Source of the DNA: Alphaproteobacteria bacterium
GTDB taxonomy: Bacteria > Pseudomonadota > Alphaproteobacteria > Rs-D84
Length of the DNA stretch: 45,299 nucleotides
NCBI GenBank assembly: GCA_017403085.1
Contig: JAFQOQ010000002.1
Location: 1-45,299 of the forward strand
Direction of reading: 5' to 3'
Made by a program: the position numbers and the translations under genes. The notes under the pieces are model-generated. The model searched no databases and was not told the DNA's origin. It saw only the letters and a program-made list of their open reading frames with translations. Shown piece by piece: positions 26,610-34,589 of the stretch (its first letter is position 1; every line of letters starts with the position of its first letter).

Positions 26610-26912
26610 ATGAAAATTAAAAAAGGCGACGAAGTCGTAGTTATTTCGGGAAAATACAAAGGCGTCAAAGGTAAAGTGCTGGAAGCGCGCCCATCAGAAT
26701 CACGTGTTGTGGTCGAAGGTGTTAATCGTCATAAATGGCACGTGAAACCAACACAAGAACAGCCAGGTCATATCATTGATCGCGAAGCGCCGGTTCATGT
26801 ATCTAATGTTGCATTGGTTGATCCAAAAACAAAAAAAGCAACACGCGTTGGATACAAAGTAGAAGCTGGTAAAAAGGTTCGCGTTGCAAAGAAATCTGGT
26901 GCTGAGATATAA
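26610..26912 (+). CDS. rplX: 50S ribosomal protein L24
   Basis: 100 aa. Assembly initiator that contacts the 23S 5' end. The KOW motif [20 protein letters not shown] is clear, as is [40 protein letters not shown] precedes the ATG. A Lys-rich C-terminus is normal for the family. Confidence 0.96.
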   Translation: MKIKKGDEVVVISGKYKGVKGKVLEARPSESRVVVEGVNRHKWHVKPTQEQPGHIIDREAPVHVSNVALVDPKTKKATRVGYKVEAGKKVRVAKKSGAEI

Positions 26913-26925
26913 TAAAAAATGAAAT

Positions 26926-26966
26926 TGTTGCCCGCTGTTACGGGAACACAACAAAAGGAAAAAGAA
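26926..26966 (+). promoter_or_regulatory. rplE leader: CCCGCTGTTACGGG hairpin plus ribosome-binding block
   Basis: CCCG-CTGTTA-CGGG (26931-26944) is extended by TGTT/AACA with a bulged G (26926-26948). AAAAGGAAAAAGAA follows directly before ATG 26967. The hairpin core, loop and purine block recur before rplR at 28896-28935. Confidence 0.75.
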
Positions 26967-27512
26967 ATGCAAAGCAGATTGCGTGAAATTTATGAAAAAG
27001 AAATTGTGCCAGAATTGATAAAAGAATTTGGGTACAAGAATGCGTTGGCGGTTCCAAAACTGACAAAGATTGTTTTGAATATGGGCGTTGGCGAAGCAGT
27101 ATCTGATAAAAAGAAATTAGATGCAGCAGTTGCTGATTTGACCGCGATTGCCGCACAAAAACCAGTTAAAACACGTGCAAAGAAATCAATTGCAACGTAT
27201 CGTTTGCGTGAAGGTCAGGAAATTGGTACCAAGGTGACTTTGCGTGGAAAAAGAATGTATGATTTCTTGGATAAACTGATTACAGTTGCATTGCCACGTG
27301 TAAAAGACTTTCGTGGGTTATCAAAATCTAAGTTTGATGGTCGTGGCAATTATGCATTTGGTGTCAAAGAACATTTGATTTTCCCAGAAATTTCTGTTGA
27401 TAAAATTGATGCTATTCGCGGTATGGATATCGTTATCGCGACAACAGCAAAAACAGATGATGAAGCACGTGCATTGCTGACAAAAATCGGCTTGCCATTG
27501 GTTTTGAAATAA
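26967..27512 (+). CDS. rplE: 50S ribosomal protein L5
   Basis: 181 aa from ATG 26967, chosen for the AAAAGGAAAAAGAA site; an upstream in-frame ATG at 26919 would run through the leader hairpin and has no ribosome site. L5 binds 5S rRNA and P-site t[53 protein letters not shown] and [12 protein letters not shown] are conserved. Its leader shares a hairpin with that of rplR. Confidence 0.97.
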   Translation: MQSRLREIYEKEIVPELIKEFGYKNALAVPKLTKIVLNMGVGEAVSDKKKLDAAVADLTAIAAQKPVKTRAKKSIATYRLREGQEIGTKVTLRGKRMYDFLDKLITVALPRVKDFRGLSKSKFDGRGNYAFGVKEHLIFPEISVDKIDAIRGMDIVIATTAKTDDEARALLTKIGLPLVLK

Positions 27513-27531
27513 TTAAAAAAGGTAAAAAAAG

Positions 27532-27834
27532 ATGGCGAAATTAGCGTTAATCAATAAACAAAAAAGACGTGAAAAGCTGGTCGCTCAGTATGCTAAAAAG
27601 CGTGAAGCGATTAAAGAAAAAATGTCTGTTAATGCAACACCAGATGAACGTATGGATGCAATGAAAAAGTTGGCAAAATTGCCACGTAATGCAAATCCAA
27701 CACGTCTGCGTAATCGTTGCAGTGTGACAGGTCGTTCCCGCGGGTTCTCTCGCTTGTTCGGTCTGTGTCGTCAGCAGGTTCGTACAATGGCAAGCGAAGG
27801 CAAATTGCCAGGCGTACGTAAATCTAGCTGGTAA
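27532..27834 (+). CDS. rpsN: 30S ribosomal protein S14 (C-minus, zinc-free form)
   Basis: 100 aa, the long form without the CXXC pairs: [25 protein letters not shown] keeps the rRNA-binding loop but not the zinc ligands. Binds the 30S head near S3 and S10. The ribosome site is AAGGTAAAAAAAG, 19 nt after rplE. Confidence 0.96.
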   Translation: MAKLALINKQKRREKLVAQYAKKREAIKEKMSVNATPDERMDAMKKLAKLPRNANPTRLRNRCSVTGRSRGFSRLFGLCRQQVRTMASEGKLPGVRKSSW

Positions 27835-27846
27835 AATAAACAAGCG

Positions 27847-27895
27847 CAACTGTGGACAATGCAGTTGTAGAAACAGTGCAGAATATGATATTCTG
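27847..27895 (+). promoter_or_regulatory. Two hairpins between rpsN and rpsH
   Basis: CAACTG/CAGTTG (27847-27852 with 27862-27867) and CAGAATA-TGA-TATTCTG (27879-27895), followed by TTAAGGAGTAAAAG before rpsH. Confidence 0.55.
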
Positions 27896-27914
27896 TGACG
27901 TTAAGGAGTAAAAG

Positions 27915-28313
27915 ATGTCATTATCACACCCAATCGGCGATATGGTTGCACGCATCCGTAATGGGCAAAATGCGGGCAAAGAAACAATCGTCGTACCAAA
28001 CAGCAAATTGCGTCAAGCAGTTTTGGCTGTGTTGAAAGAAGAAGGTTTTATTACCGATTACCGTATTGATCAAATTGATGAACATCGTTCAAATTTGGTT
28101 GTTGTATTAAAGTATGTTGGCGGTAATGGTGCAATTCAAGAAATTTCTGTTGTATCTAAGCCAGGTCGCCGCGTATATTCCGGCAGCGCAAAAATGCCAA
28201 AGGTTTTAAATGGCTTGGGTATCGCGATTGTATCTACACCAAATGGCGTTATGACTGATCACAAGGCACGCTTGATGAATGTCGGTGGCGAAGTGTTGTG
28301 CAAGGTTATATAA
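27915..28313 (+). CDS. rpsH: 30S ribosomal protein S8
   Basis: 132 aa. Central-domain assembly protein. In E. coli it represses the spc operon by binding the L5 start; no copy of that site is evident here. HPIGDMVARIRNGQNAGKETIVVPNSKLR and SKPGRRVYSGSAKMPKVLNGLGIAIVSTPNGVMTDHKA are typical. A consensus-like AAGGAG lies before the ATG. Confidence 0.97.
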   Translation: MSLSHPIGDMVARIRNGQNAGKETIVVPNSKLRQAVLAVLKEEGFITDYRIDQIDEHRSNLVVVLKYVGGNGAIQEISVVSKPGRRVYSGSAKMPKVLNGLGIAIVSTPNGVMTDHKARLMNVGGEVLCKVI

Positions 28314-28331
28314 TAAAGTGAGGTTTATGTT

Positions 28332-28883
28332 ATGTCTCGTGCAGGAAAATATCCAGTTAAGTTGAAAGATGGCGTATCTGTCGCAATTGCGGGCAATGCG
28401 TTAATCGTCAAAGGGCCAAAGGGCGAGTTGAGTTTGCCATTGGATACAAAAAATGCTGGCTTGGTTGATATTGTTATTGAAGAAGGCCAGGTCGTTATTA
28501 ACCCAAAAGACGCAGAAGAAAAAGCATCTCGTACTATGTGGGGCACAATGGCGCGCAATATTCGCAATGCCGTTCAGGGTGTTTCAGATGGTTTCGAAAA
28601 ACCGATGTATATGAAGGGTGTTGGTTATAAGGCGTCTGTCAAAGGCAATCAGTTGGTTTTGGTTGCGGGTTATTCACATGACGTTATTATGGAAATCCCA
28701 GCAGGTTTGACTGTTGTTATGGGTGATACGCCAACAGAATTTACCGTAAAAGGTATGGATAAGTGCTTGGTTGGCCAGTTTGCGGATAAAATTCACAAGG
28801 TTCGCAAAGCAGATCCATATAAGGGTAAGGGCATCTTCTATAAGGGCGAAAACATCCGTCGCAAAGAAGGTAAGAAGAAATAA
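28332..28883 (+). CDS. rplF: 50S ribosomal protein L6
   Basis: 183 aa. Near the sarcin-ricin loop and factor-binding site. MSRAGKYPVKLKDGVSVAI, VKGPKGELSLPLD, MWGTMARNIRNAVQGVSDGF and KIHKVRKADPYKGKGIFYKGE are family blocks. AGTGAGG precedes ATG 28332, 18 nt after rpsH. A short Lys-rich tail (RRKEGKKK) accounts for the extra length. Confidence 0.97.
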   Translation: MSRAGKYPVKLKDGVSVAIAGNALIVKGPKGELSLPLDTKNAGLVDIVIEEGQVVINPKDAEEKASRTMWGTMARNIRNAVQGVSDGFEKPMYMKGVGYKASVKGNQLVLVAGYSHDVIMEIPAGLTVVMGDTPTEFTVKGMDKCLVGQFADKIHKVRKADPYKGKGIFYKGENIRRKEGKKK

Positions 28884-28895
28884 TAATTAACTTTG

Positions 28896-28935
28896 ATTCC
28901 CGCTGTTACGGGGATTGGAAAAAAGGAAAAAGAAA
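28896..28935 (+). promoter_or_regulatory. rplR leader: second copy of the CCCGCTGTTACGGG hairpin
   Basis: ATTCCCG (28896-28902) pairs with CGGGGAT (28909-28915) around the same CTGTTA loop seen before rplE. AAAAAGGAAAAAGAAA then leads to ATG 28936. The outer pairs differ from the rplE copy but still pair. Confidence 0.75.
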
Positions 28936-29292
28936 ATGTTGAAACATTTGAACTCGGAAGAAAGACGCACACTGGCAAATCGCGGTGCGTTGAAAAGAAA
29001 AAATCCTGGCAAAATTCGCTTGTCAGTTTTCCGTTCTGGCCGTCATATTGAAATTCAGGCCATTGATGACACCAAAGGTCATACAATCTGTGCTGCATCT
29101 TCTAAAGAAAAGGGATTTGCAGGTAAGGGTTGGAATGTTGCAGGTGCAGAATTAGTTGGAAAAGCATTTGCGGAACGCGTAGTTGCGGCAAATATTGCGG
29201 ACAATTGCTATTTTGATCGTGGCGGTTATCGCTATCATGGTCGTGTAAAGGCACTGTGTGAAGCAATTCGCGCAGGTGGCGTTAGAATCTAA
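28936..29292 (+). CDS. rplR: 50S ribosomal protein L18
   Basis: 118 aa from ATG 28936, the codon after AAGGAAAAAGAAA; an upstream start at 28915 would overlap the hairpin. L18 binds 5S rRNA with L5. [28 protein letters not shown] and [26 protein letters not shown] are diagnostic. Its leader is related to that of rplE, the other 5S-binding gene in the cluster. Confidence 0.97.
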   Translation: MLKHLNSEERRTLANRGALKRKNPGKIRLSVFRSGRHIEIQAIDDTKGHTICAASSKEKGFAGKGWNVAGAELVGKAFAERVVAANIADNCYFDRGGYRYHGRVKALCEAIRAGGVRI

Positions 29293-29315
29293 TTTGAATA
29301 AGACGGAGTATAATA

Positions 29316-29873
29316 ATGGCACGTTTTGATGATAAAAAATTGCAGACGGATAACTTGGTAGATAAATTAGTTTCTATCAATCGCGTATCTAAGACTGTAA
29401 AGGGCGGACGTAATATGTCTTTCTCGGCCTTGGTTGTGGTCGGTGATAAGGCAGGGCGCGTTGGTTTTGGTAAAGGTAAAGCCTTGGAAGTGCAAAGTGC
29501 AGTTCAGAAAGCAACAAAGGCTGCAAAAGCGAAAATGATTCGCGTACCACTAAAAGAAGGTCGTACGTTGCATCATGACAGCGCGGCAAAATATGGCGCC
29601 AGCAAATTGGTTGTGCGTAGTGCAGTCCCAGGTACTGGTATCATTGCTGGTGGTGCGTTGCGTGCGGTATTTGAATGCTTGGGCGTACAGGACGTTGTTG
29701 TTAAATCACAGGGTTCAAATAATCCAAACAATATGATTCGTGCAGCGTTCTTGGCATTTGCAAAGATGAATTCGCCAAAAACTGTTGCGGCACGTCGTGG
29801 CAAGACAGTTGCAGAAATCATTGCAGGCCGTGATGGTAAAAAGCTGGAAACAGCCGAAGCAGATGCGAAATAA
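29316..29873 (+). CDS. rpsE: 30S ribosomal protein S5
   Basis: 185 aa. Part of the mRNA entry channel; affects accuracy. The dsRBD-like N-half [33 protein letters not shown] is intact, as is [25 protein letters not shown]. No spectinomycin-type change stands out by eye. ACGGAG precedes ATG 29316. A short charged tail (ETAEADAK) follows. Confidence 0.97.
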   Translation: MARFDDKKLQTDNLVDKLVSINRVSKTVKGGRNMSFSALVVVGDKAGRVGFGKGKALEVQSAVQKATKAAKAKMIRVPLKEGRTLHHDSAAKYGASKLVVRSAVPGTGIIAGGALRAVFECLGVQDVVVKSQGSNNPNNMIRAAFLAFAKMNSPKTVAARRGKTVAEIIAGRDGKKLETAEADAK

Positions 29874-29904
29874 TCTGGACACAAGATAAACAGGAGTTTT
29901 AATT

Positions 29905-30084
29905 ATGGCTAAAATAGTTGTAAAACAAGTTAAAAGTACTATCGCGCGTCCAGAAGCACAGGTTAAAGTTGTAAAAGCATTGGGCCTGGGGCGCATTGGT
30001 AAAACCAAAGAAATCGAAGATACACCATCTGTACGCGGTATGGTTGCAAAGGTTTCTCACTTGGTAGAAATAGTGGAAAAATAA
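29905..30084 (+). CDS. rpmD: 50S ribosomal protein L30
   Basis: 59 aa. Translation begins [16 protein letters not shown] and continues [23 protein letters not shown], the L30 signature, ending at TAA 30082. CAGGAG lies 10 nt before ATG 29905. Normal length, in its usual place between rpsE and rplO. Confidence 0.96.
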   Translation: MAKIVVKQVKSTIARPEAQVKVVKALGLGRIGKTKEIEDTPSVRGMVAKVSHLVEIVEK

Positions 30085-30096
30085 TTTATAAACCGA

Positions 30097-30143
30097 GTAC
30101 ATAAACACTTGTTTATGTGCGACAAAGAACTACATAGGTAGTT
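30097..30143 (+). promoter_or_regulatory. Two hairpins between rpmD and rplO
   Basis: GTACATAAAC (30097-30106) pairs with GTTTATGTGC (30111-30120), ten pairs with one G-T, tetraloop ACTT. AACTAC-ATAG-GTAGTT follows (30128-30143). Confidence 0.65.
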
Positions 30144-30158
30144 ATAGGAGTAAAAGAA

Positions 30159-30617
30159 ATGAAATTAAATGCACTGATGGATAATTTTGGCGCACGTCAG
30201 GATGTAAAGCGTGTTGGCCGTGGTATGGGATCTGGTTATGGTAAAACAGCAGGTCGTGGTCACAAGGGACAGAAATCTCGTAGTGGATCACGCAAACAGG
30301 CGACATTCCAAGGTGGTCAGATGCCAATCTTGCGTCGTTTCCCAAAGTTCGGTTTCAACAATCCGTTTGCTAAGGAATACGTCACAATCAATTTAGGTGA
30401 TATCGAAAAATTTATCGCAGCAGGTAAAATTGATGCTGGTAAAGAAATCACAGTTGATTCATTGTTGGCGGCGAAAGTTATCAATCGTAAGTTAGATGGC
30501 TTGAAGGTTTTGGCAAAAGGCGAAATTAAATCAGCCGTTAATGTTGTTGCGGACAAATGGTCCAAGGCAGCAGAAGCCGCGATTGTAAAAGCCGGTGGCA
30601 CAATCAAAAATAACTAG
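30159..30617 (+). CDS. rplO: 50S ribosomal protein L15
   Basis: 152 aa. Late assembly protein. The Gly/Arg-rich N-terminus KRVGRGMGSGYGKTAGRGHKGQKSRSG, FQGGQMPILRRFPKFGF and the C-terminal helix are typical. TAGGAG precedes the ATG. Confidence 0.97.
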   Translation: MKLNALMDNFGARQDVKRVGRGMGSGYGKTAGRGHKGQKSRSGSRKQATFQGGQMPILRRFPKFGFNNPFAKEYVTINLGDIEKFIAAGKIDAGKEITVDSLLAAKVINRKLDGLKVLAKGEIKSAVNVVADKWSKAAEAAIVKAGGTIKNN

Positions 30618-30626
30618 TTGTTTTAT

Positions 30627-30656
30627 GTCTGCATCTGGATATGCCCGGATGCAGAC
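30627..30656 (+). promoter_or_regulatory. Hairpin between rplO and secY
   Basis: GTCTGCATC (30627-30635) pairs perfectly with GATGCAGAC (30648-30656). No U tract follows; secY starts 22 nt later. Confidence 0.65.
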
Positions 30657-30678
30657 TAATAATTAAAAGTTCTTGTCC

Positions 30679-31995
30679 ATGAAATTCTTAAAAGACTTCT
30701 TTGGAAACCTGAGTGATTTGCAAAAGCGCATCTTATTTACATTGGGTGCGTTGGTTGTTTATCGTATAGGTTCTTTTATTCCATTGCCGGGTGTTAATGC
30801 ATCTGCGGTTTTACATCTGTTTTCAGGCGAAGGCAGTGGTATGATGGGGATGTTCGACATGTTTAGTGGTGGTTCGCTGTCACGTATGTCGGTTTTAGCA
30901 TTAAATATTTTCCCATACATTTCTGCGTCTATCGTTTTACAGTTGCTGACCGCAACCAGCAAGTCTTTGAGTGATTTGCGCAAAGAAGGTGAATCGGGCC
31001 GTATGAAAATTAACCAATATACACGTTATTTGGCGGTGTTTTTGGCGGTGGTTCAAGGTTGGGCAATTGTTCGTGGATTAGAAGCAATGGCACCAGTAAA
31101 TGGTGTGCCTGCGGTTGTGAATCCGGGGTTTGCATTTGAAATGTCTGCGATTATCGCGTTGGTTGGTGGTACGGTCTTTGTTATGTGGTTGGCGGAACAG
31201 ATTACCGCGCGTGGTATCGGGCAGGGTGCATCTTTGTTGATTTTTGCAGGTATTATTGCAGAAATACCAAGTGGTGTTGCAAAGATTTTCTCGCTGGGGT
31301 CAGTGGGACAGATTTCGCCGGCGATGATTGCATTGGTTGTTGCATTTGTTGTCGGAATTGTTGCCTTGATTGCGTTCTTTGAACAGGCACAGCGTCGTAT
31401 CCAGATTTTATACCCACGCCAGGTTATGGCAAATGGTGTTATGAATACAAATGCGTCTTACTTGCCAATCAAGATTAATATGTCTGGGGTTATGGGGCCG
31501 GTGTTTGCGTCATCTATTATGATGTTGCCTGCGTTCGTTCAGCGTTTTGTTCAGAGCGAAAATTTATGGGTGCAGAATGTAATGGCGTTCTTTACGTATG
31601 GGACATGGTCGTATATTATCACATTTACTGTGTTGATTGCGTTCTTTGCGTATTTCCAGACGGCGGTTATCTTTAATTCAGAAGAAACCAGCAATAATCT
31701 GAAAAATGCAGGTGGCTATATCCCAGGTGTTCGTCCAGGCGAACAGACAATTAGCTATCTGGATAATGTTGTGTCACGTACAACGGCGATTGGTGTTGTA
31801 TATCTGATTGTTGTTTGTGTGTTACCGATTGTCTTGAATACGCGTTTGGGTATGCCGTTGGCGATTGGCGGGACAAGTGTTTTGATTGTGGCCGGGGTTG
31901 TTTTGGACACAATGAATCAGGTTCAGTCTTATTTGGTGGCAAAGCAATATAGTGGCGTTGTCAAAAAGACACAAAAAAAGGGACGTTTTCGTTAA
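30679..31995 (+). CDS. secY: Protein translocase subunit SecY
   Basis: 438 aa, ten TM helices. Central channel of the SecYEG translocon in the inner membrane. FPYISASIVLQLLT (TM2), ARGIGQGASLLIFAGI (TM5 region), YLPIKINMSGVMGPVFASSIMMLP and GGYIPGVRPGEQT are diagnostic. ATG 30679 was preferred over TTG 30673; neither has a strong ribosome site. adk, which usually follows secY in this class, is missing. Confidence 0.97.
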   Translation: MKFLKDFFGNLSDLQKRILFTLGALVVYRIGSFIPLPGVNASAVLHLFSGEGSGMMGMFDMFSGGSLSRMSVLALNIFPYISASIVLQLLTATSKSLSDLRKEGESGRMKINQYTRYLAVFLAVVQGWAIVRGLEAMAPVNGVPAVVNPGFAFEMSAIIALVGGTVFVMWLAEQITARGIGQGASLLIFAGIIAEIPSGVAKIFSLGSVGQISPAMIALVVAFVVGIVALIAFFEQAQRRIQILYPRQVMANGVMNTNASYLPIKINMSGVMGPVFASSIMMLPAFVQRFVQSENLWVQNVMAFFTYGTWSYIITFTVLIAFFAYFQTAVIFNSEETSNNLKNAGGYIPGVRPGEQTISYLDNVVSRTTAIGVVYLIVVCVLPIVLNTRLGMPLAIGGTSVLIVAGVVLDTMNQVQSYLVAKQYSGVVKKTQKKGRFR

Positions 31996-32020
31996 TTGTA
32001 ACGTTGCGTCAAACAAAGAT

Positions 32021-32048
32021 TTGACTTTTGTCGCGTTTTGGATAAAAT
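32021..32048 (+). promoter_or_regulatory. Promoter of rpsM-rpsK
   Basis: TTGACT (32021-32026), 16-nt spacer, TAAAAT (32043-32048), in the 160-nt secY-rpsM gap. The leader then contains GCGCA...TGCGC (about 32108-32125). Confidence 0.65.
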
Positions 32049-32155
32049 TATGCGGCAAAATAAAATAGCTTGTGACATGTAAGTAATGGCATAAGTTTGG
32101 TATCGATGCGCAGGTGGGCTTGCGCGTTGCAGTAAAATAAAAAGGAAAATGAAAA

Positions 32156-32533
32156 ATGGCACGTATAGCAGGTGTTAACATTCCGACAGAAAAACGCATT
32201 GAAATTGCGTTGCAATATATTCACGGTATTGGGCCAGCCAAGGCTGCTCAGATTTGTGAAGCGTTGAAATTAAAAGACGGTTTGCGCGCAAAAGATTTGA
32301 CAGACGCGGATGTTATCAAAATTTCTAATTATATCGAAGAAAACTTTAAAGTAGAAGGTGATGTTCGTCGTGAAGTCACAATGAATATCAAACGTTTGCA
32401 AGATTTGAAAACATATCGTGGTATTCGCCATCGTAACCGCTTGCCGGTTCGTGGTCAGCGTACCCAGACAAATGCCCGCACACGTAAAGGTAAGCGCGTG
32501 GTAGTGGCTGGTTCCGCAACAAAGGGTAAGTAA
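32156..32533 (+). CDS. rpsM: 30S ribosomal protein S13
   Basis: 125 aa. 30S head, contacts the P-site tRNA and bridge B1. [34 protein letters not shown] (H2TH-type), [33 protein letters not shown] and a basic tail are typical. AAAAAGGAAAATG precedes the ATG. Neither rpmJ nor adk precedes it. Confidence 0.98.
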   Translation: MARIAGVNIPTEKRIEIALQYIHGIGPAKAAQICEALKLKDGLRAKDLTDADVIKISNYIEENFKVEGDVRREVTMNIKRLQDLKTYRGIRHRNRLPVRGQRTQTNARTRKGKRVVVAGSATKGK

Positions 32534-32557
32534 AAATTAATATAACGTCATATCTGC

Positions 32558-32606
32558 TTGTTGGTGGCTCACTCGTGTAGCGTTTGTACACTTCGTTCGC
32601 CAACAA
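32558..32606 (+). promoter_or_regulatory. TGTA-N7-TACA loop family, copy D (between rpsM and rpsK)
   Basis: The outer stem TTGTTGGTG (32558-32566) pairs with CGCCAACAA (32598-32606) using one G-T. The loop contains GTGTA-GCGTTTG-TACAC-TTCG (32575-32595). 18 of 20 loop bases match copy C at 35663-35682, though the outer stem is different. No U tract follows. Confidence 0.75.
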
Positions 32607-32692
32607 CTTCGCATCTATAACGTTCTCTTAATTTTTTAATAAGGTAGAGATTAACACCATAGTTAATTGAAGACATCGAAAAAGGTAAAAAA

Positions 32693-33076
32693 ATGGCAGT
32701 AACAAAAGCTAAAAAGAAAGTCGTAAAAAAAGTATCACATGGCATTGCACATGTTGTTGCGACAAATAACAATACACGTATTACAATCACAGACCAGTCT
32801 GGTGCTGTTTTGACATGGGCAACCGCTGGGGCAAATAATTTTAAGGGCGCGAAAAAGTCCACACCATATGCGGCAACAATCGTTGCAGACGCAGTTGGTA
32901 AAAAAGTCGCCGAAATGGGTATGAAAACAGTTGATGTTTTAATGCGTGGTATTGGTCAGGGTCGTGAATCTGCTGTACGTGGATTGGCAAACGCCGGTCT
33001 GATTGTGCAGTCCATTACCGATACAACACGTATCCCACATAATGGGTGCAGACCAAAGAAAGTACGTCGCGTATAA
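32693..33076 (+). CDS. rpsK: 30S ribosomal protein S11
   Basis: 127 aa. Platform protein near the mRNA exit and Shine-Dalgarno helix. GIAHVVATNNNTRITITDQSGAVLTWATAGANNFKGAKKSTPYAA and GQGRESAVRGLANAGLIVQSITDTTRIPHNGCRPKKVRRV are diagnostic. AAAAAGGTAAAAAA precedes the ATG. A terminator follows instead of the usual rpoA. Confidence 0.98.
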   Translation: MAVTKAKKKVVKKVSHGIAHVVATNNNTRITITDQSGAVLTWATAGANNFKGAKKSTPYAATIVADAVGKKVAEMGMKTVDVLMRGIGQGRESAVRGLANAGLIVQSITDTTRIPHNGCRPKKVRRV

Positions 33077-33108
33077 TAAAAATAAATTATAATAATTTAT
33101 CTATAGCC

Positions 33109-33154
33109 AAAAACACCGGCTCATGTATGTCTAATGCACTACGCCGGTGTTTTT
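33109..33154 (+). terminator. Terminator of the TGTA-N7-TRCA loop family, copy B
   Basis: AAAAACACCGG (33109-33119) and CCGGTGTTTTT (33144-33154) form the same 11-bp stem as copy A. The inner hairpin TGTAT-GTCTA-ATGCA keeps pairing through a G-T. The following AATTGTATCTAAA is also shared with copy A. Confidence 0.9.
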
Positions 33155-33274
33155 AATTGTATCTAAATTATTCTAATTTATTTTTACGCCACGCAAGGAG
33201 TGGGGGTGGTGGCTCGTGTATTGTGGTGTTGGTGTGTGTAGGGGCGCCAGGAAGATTTTTCTGTTCGTAATTGA

Positions 33275-33302
33275 TTGACTTTGTTGGCGGTTGTGCTATG
33301 TT
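33275..33302 (+). promoter_or_regulatory. Promoter TTGACT-N10-TTGTGCTAT for the 227-aa gene
   Basis: TTGACT (33275-33280), ten bases, TTGTGCTAT (33291-33299), extended -10 TGC-TATGTT. This is the third instance of this architecture. The interval 33161-33274 upstream is G/T-rich and holds nothing I can name. Confidence 0.6.
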
Positions 33303-33339
33303 CTGGTGACGCGATTAATACAAAAAAGGATTTTGTTTT

Positions 33340-34023
33340 ATGTCAAATGATGATGTTGAATATAGATTGTCTAAAAAAGATTGTGATTATATAAACTTTA
33401 AATTAAATACGATTCAAGATTTATTACATGTGCAGGATCCGCATTCATTGATTGTTGAACATGTTTCCGATATTCAAATGAAATTGCGACAGGTTATAAA
33501 TGGTGCCGAACGGACGAATAGCGGTCTGAACGTAGAGTCTTTGACCCCAGAAAAAATGCGCAAATTATTTGGGCGTAATTATAAGGGCGTATTGTATTAT
33601 GATTTTGATTCAGATGTCTGGAATACTGATACATATATGGGTGTTCCGATTTCATGTCAGCATGTGGATACAAAAGATGCACTGCGTATGAAGAAATCTG
33701 TGGAAAAAGAAAAGCTGTTTAAACCGTTTGATTTAGTTGCGGCGGTGATAATGGCAATTGACGCCCAAAATTACAATGGTGATGGGCAATTGGTTGCGGC
33801 GCCACGCTTTAATTATGGTGGAACAGCGGCAGTTGGAAATGTTGTGTGTCGTGATAAAAATACGGGACTGATATTACCAGTATCTAATAATTGGATAGGA
33901 ATTGCGGCATATTCGGACAAATTTGATGTTGCAGAATATGCGGCAGATGCATTTGCAAATGCCATGATGCAAAAGCATTATATGCGCCGTATATTGTTAG
34001 AAAATATTGGTCGTGTTAAGTAA
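33340..34023 (+). CDS. Hypothetical 227-aa protein inserted between rpsK and rpoA
   Basis: Family not recognised. No signal peptide or TM segment. The N-terminal 60 residues are helical and charged (YRLSKKDCDYINFKLNTIQDLL); the C-terminal half looks globular with Gly/Asn-rich turns (RFNYGGTAAVGNVV, LPVSNNWIGIAAYSDKF) and ends in a helix (YAADAFANAMMQKHYMRRILLENIG). AAAAAAGGATTTTG precedes ATG 33340. It has its own promoter and a perfect terminator, so it is an independent unit inside the alpha cluster. Its promoter matches those of the 297-aa and 592-aa genes at the window start, which hints at shared control. Confidence 0.78.
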   Translation: MSNDDVEYRLSKKDCDYINFKLNTIQDLLHVQDPHSLIVEHVSDIQMKLRQVINGAERTNSGLNVESLTPEKMRKLFGRNYKGVLYYDFDSDVWNTDTYMGVPISCQHVDTKDALRMKKSVEKEKLFKPFDLVAAVIMAIDAQNYNGDGQLVAAPRFNYGGTAAVGNVVCRDKNTGLILPVSNNWIGIAAYSDKFDVAEYAADAFANAMMQKHYMRRILLENIGRVK

Positions 34024-34026
34024 TAG

Positions 34027-34050
34027 TCCCGCCCAATGGCGGGATTTTTT
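34027..34050 (+). terminator. Rho-independent terminator
   Basis: TCCCGCC (34027-34033) pairs with GGCGGGA (34038-34044), loop CAAT, followed by T7. Confidence 0.9.
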
Positions 34051-34052
34051 TA

Positions 34053-34080
34053 TAGACAAATAGGAATTGATTGGTATAGT
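34053..34080 (+). promoter_or_regulatory. Promoter of the 109-aa exported protein gene
   Basis: TAGACA (34053-34058), 16-nt spacer, extended -10 TGG-TATAGT (34072-34080). Confidence 0.5.
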
Positions 34081-34132
34081 TTCTGCGAGGTGCGGGTGTG
34101 AGGGAGTGTGCAGAAAAAACAAAGGCGTGAAA

Positions 34133-34462
34133 ATGAAAAAAATTTTATTGATTGGTGCGTGTTGCGTGATGGCGTGCGATGCGGCAATGGCGGGCGTTAA
34201 ATATACAGAAACAGAAACCGTGACGATTGTTGAACGTTTTTATACAGATCCTGTGGAACCTGTGCGTTTTGCGTCCAGTCGTGATGTTGCGACAAAATCA
34301 AAACCATGTGCGCATCAGGCGGCACCGGTACGGGTAAAAACACATTCAGAAGTAATTGATTATTATCAGGTATATCAGCCAGTGACAATTTATAAACCGG
34401 CAGGGATAGAAGTGCAACGTCGTGTTGTGCCTGTGAAAAATTGTAATAAATGCGGGATGTAG
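34133..34462 (+). CDS. Small exported hypothetical protein
   Basis: 109 aa from ATG 34133; the frame extends upstream to 34067, but those codons overlap the predicted promoter and precede a clear signal peptide. MKKILLIGACCVMACDAAMAG is a signal sequence with cleavage near AMA; the Cys residues at 10-11 and 15 also allow a lipoprotein reading, though no good lipobox is seen. The mature part is Thr/Val-rich with repeated TETET and YQVYQPV-type strands and ends VKNCNKCGM, a CxxC near the C-terminus. The function is unknown; periplasmic or surface location is inferred. It lies between the 227-aa gene and rpoA. Confidence 0.7.
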   Translation: MKKILLIGACCVMACDAAMAGVKYTETETVTIVERFYTDPVEPVRFASSRDVATKSKPCAHQAAPVRVKTHSEVIDYYQVYQPVTIYKPAGIEVQRRVVPVKNCNKCGM

Positions 34463-34489
34463 TTTTGTTGATTTTTGGCAGTTGTTTGC

Positions 34490-34518
34490 TTGACTTACAC
34501 GATAAAGTGATATAAAAT
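34490..34518 (+). promoter_or_regulatory. rpoA promoter
   Basis: TTGACT (34490-34495), 17-nt spacer, TAAAAT (34513-34518), preceded by TGA. The leader is about 65 nt. Confidence 0.65.
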
Positions 34519-34589
34519 AACGCACGCGTACGGAATTCCGGATGCAGCCGTTTGGCGAAAATGATAAACTAAGCTAAAAGGGAAATATA

